Positions 62,870 to 64,000 of a DNA stretch of 64,000 nucleotides are shown one piece after another. The notes under the pieces are model-generated. The model was not told where the DNA came from, made no database searches, and saw only the letters and a program-made list of their open reading frames with translations. Positions within the stretch are counted from its first letter, which is position 1. Each line of letters starts with the position of its first letter. Source of the stretch: Paenibacillus rhizovicinus. Its GTDB lineage: Bacteria > Bacillota > Bacilli > Paenibacillales > Paenibacillaceae. Both the position numbers and the translations under genes were made by a program. The stretch is from positions 4,364,046 through 4,428,045 of the forward strand of contig NZ_CP048286.1 in assembly GCF_010365285.1 (NCBI RefSeq). The letters are read 5' to 3'.

Positions 62870-62917
62870 ATGGAGGTGAAACGGTTGTCATACCGAATCG
62901 TTCGAAGTAACTCGTAA
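62870..62917 (+). CDS. Possible 15-residue leader peptide
   Basis: ATG with AAGGGAGG eight bases upstream, reading MEVKRLSYRIVRSNS and stop. It starts within about 10 bases of the expected transcript start and 120 bases before the methyltransferase. A weak AAGGG...CCCTTTT hairpin follows near 62950-62973. It could be a translated leader; no antibiotic-type leader is recognised. Confidence 0.35.
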   Translation: MEVKRLSYRIVRSNS

Positions 62918-63036
62918 TCGGGCCGGGCTCAAACGCGTACCGGCTGCCAAGGGGGTTCTCTGCCCTTTTGACCGCATGCGAAGAAGAACGAGTAAGGATG
63001 ACGATCGTTAATCGATATGAGAAGGAGAATGGATAT

Positions 63037-63810
63037 ATGGAATCAATGGATGCAAGGGAATCGATGGACTACAAGTCCTTTTATGAGCGGGTAGGCGCGC
63101 GGAATGGCTGGGATTTCAGCTCCGTCAAAGCGATTGCCGAGGGCGTGGCCTGGGACTATGCGAAGGTGGTTCAATCGCGCTGCAAGGCATCGGATACGCT
63201 GCTGGACATCGGCACGGGCGGGGGAGAGCTTCTGCTTCGCATCGCGGATGCAGCCGGTCAGCTGGTCGGCATCGATCATGCGGCTGGCATGGTGGAGACG
63301 GCACGACGGAACGCGGAGCGAGAGAAGCGGCAGAATGTGCGTTTCATGCAAATAGATGCTGAGGATGCGCTGCCGTTCCCCGACGCGAGCTTCGACGTGG
63401 TTTGCTGCCGGCATGCGCCGTTTCGCGCCGATGAATCGGGGCGGGTACTGAAGCCGGGCGGCGTGCTGGTGACGCAGCAGGTCGGCGAAGGCGACAAGCG
63501 GAACCTGGCGCAGGCTTTCGGCAGAGGCCGGAGCGAAGCGACGACGGGCAGCTTAATGCGGAAGTATGCTGCGGAGCTGAACGCGGCCGGTTTCGTGGAC
63601 GTGCAATGTTTTCAATACGATGCGGACGAATATTACGCGACGGCGGAGGATTTGATTTTTCTGCTGAAGCATGCGCCGATCATTCCCGGCTTCGGAGAGC
63701 GGGACGAAGACTTCGCGGTGCTGGAACGGTTCGTGGCGGATAACCGGTCGGACAAAGGCATCCGCACGAACTCGGAGCGATCGCTGATCATTGCGAACAA
63801 GAAGCTGTAA
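63037..63810 (+). CDS. Class I SAM-dependent methyltransferase
   Basis: 257 residues. Motif I LLDIGTGGGELLLRIA (SAM binding), acidic GIDHA, motif PFPDASFDVVCCRHAP and a post-motif LKPGGVLVTQQ. Substrate unknown; related proteins methylate small molecules. ATG at 63037 with AAGGAG nine bases upstream; an in-frame ATG at 62968 lacks a site. A GC-rich hairpin follows the stop. Confidence 0.88.
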   Translation: MESMDARESMDYKSFYERVGARNGWDFSSVKAIAEGVAWDYAKVVQSRCKASDTLLDIGTGGGELLLRIADAAGQLVGIDHAAGMVETARRNAEREKRQNVRFMQIDAEDALPFPDASFDVVCCRHAPFRADESGRVLKPGGVLVTQQVGEGDKRNLAQAFGRGRSEATTGSLMRKYAAELNAAGFVDVQCFQYDADEYYATAEDLIFLLKHAPIIPGFGERDEDFAVLERFVADNRSDKGIRTNSERSLIIANKKL

Positions 63811-63882
63811 TCGGGGAAGGCGGCAAGGGCCGGCTGGCGGCCGCTTTCGCGGGTTGCCTGCAGGAATAGATAGCAAGAGAAG

Positions 63883-63922
63883 AGCAAGGGGGGCTGCCAA
63901 GCAGCTCCTCTTGCTGCGTTTT
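63883..63922 (+). terminator. Terminator after the methyltransferase
   Basis: AGCAAG-g-GGGGCTGC with GCAGCTCC-t-CTTGCT, then GCGTTTT. Confidence 0.7.
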
Positions 63923-63923
63923 A

Positions 63924-64000
<77 letters not shown>

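Overview
The window reads as chromosome of a Paenibacillaceae bacterium (Paenibacillus/Cohnella type). The grounds are high-GC Firmicute coding sequence with strong AGGAGG-type ribosome sites, an SLH-domain surface protein, two YesM/YesN-type two-component pairs beside sugar ABC transporters that lack their own ATPase, LplB/LplC-like permeases, EpsC-type serine acetyltransferase, iron-sulfur L-serine dehydratase in two subunits, and many AraC and LacI regulators. No rRNA, tRNA, CRISPR array, prophage or insertion sequence was recognised. Species assignment is an inference.

Layout. 1-14.9 kb: the 3' end of a MalT/LuxR-like regulator; a large SLH-anchored PHP-type metallohydrolase; a divergent SDR protein; a beta-propeller glycosidase; a nucleotidyltransferase-like protein; an Eis-like acetyltransferase; a K+ channel protein (KtrB type) followed by a cation/proton antiporter; a small membrane protein; and sdaAB-sdaAA. 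15.2-24.0 kb: a complete sugar-uptake locus (response regulator, sensor kinase, binding protein, two permeases, GH127 beta-L-arabinofuranosidase) with a likely CcpA (cre) site upstream of the binding protein. 24.4-30.9 kb: housekeeping and accessory singles (SMI1/KNR4, EpsC, Nudix, GNAT, pentapeptide-like), an AraC regulator divergent from a beta-propeller glycosidase, and an Imm11-like protein. 31.1-35.5 kb: an AraC regulator divergent from thuA-like and Gfo/Idh/MocA oxidoreductase genes, then an MFS exporter followed by a striking G-quadruplex-prone minisatellite. 36.5-38.3 kb: a peptidoglycan peptidase, a GNAT and a THEP1-type NTPase.

38.6-46.2 kb: a LacI-controlled glycoside locus (TIM-barrel isomerase, binding protein, two permeases, a DUF1861-like protein and a GH130 phosphorylase/hydrolase) with a perfect palindromic operator. 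46.6-53.9 kb: an Lpl-type transporter plus a second sensor kinase/response regulator pair, with no enzyme attached. 54.1-57.5 kb: three minus-strand genes in visibly AT-richer DNA (copper-amine-oxidase-N-like secreted protein, orotate-phosphoribosyltransferase-like protein with a degenerate PRPP motif, DUF2971-like protein), a possible acquired island. 57.9-64.0 kb: a GH140-like apiosidase with an NAD-dependent epimerase, a lipoprotein, a GNAT, a small membrane protein, a methyltransferase with a possible leader peptide, and a hexanucleotide repeat running off the window end.

Together the genes describe a saprophyte or plant-associated cell importing oligosaccharides through dedicated ABC systems (served by an ATPase encoded elsewhere) and cutting arabinosides, mannosides and possibly apiosides in the cytoplasm, since none of these glycosidases has a signal peptide. 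Each locus has its own regulator, and CcpA control is suggested at two of them. The best candidates for undescribed biology are the 54-57.5 kb minus-strand set, the DUF1861/GH130/isomerase locus, and the intergenic repeat families.
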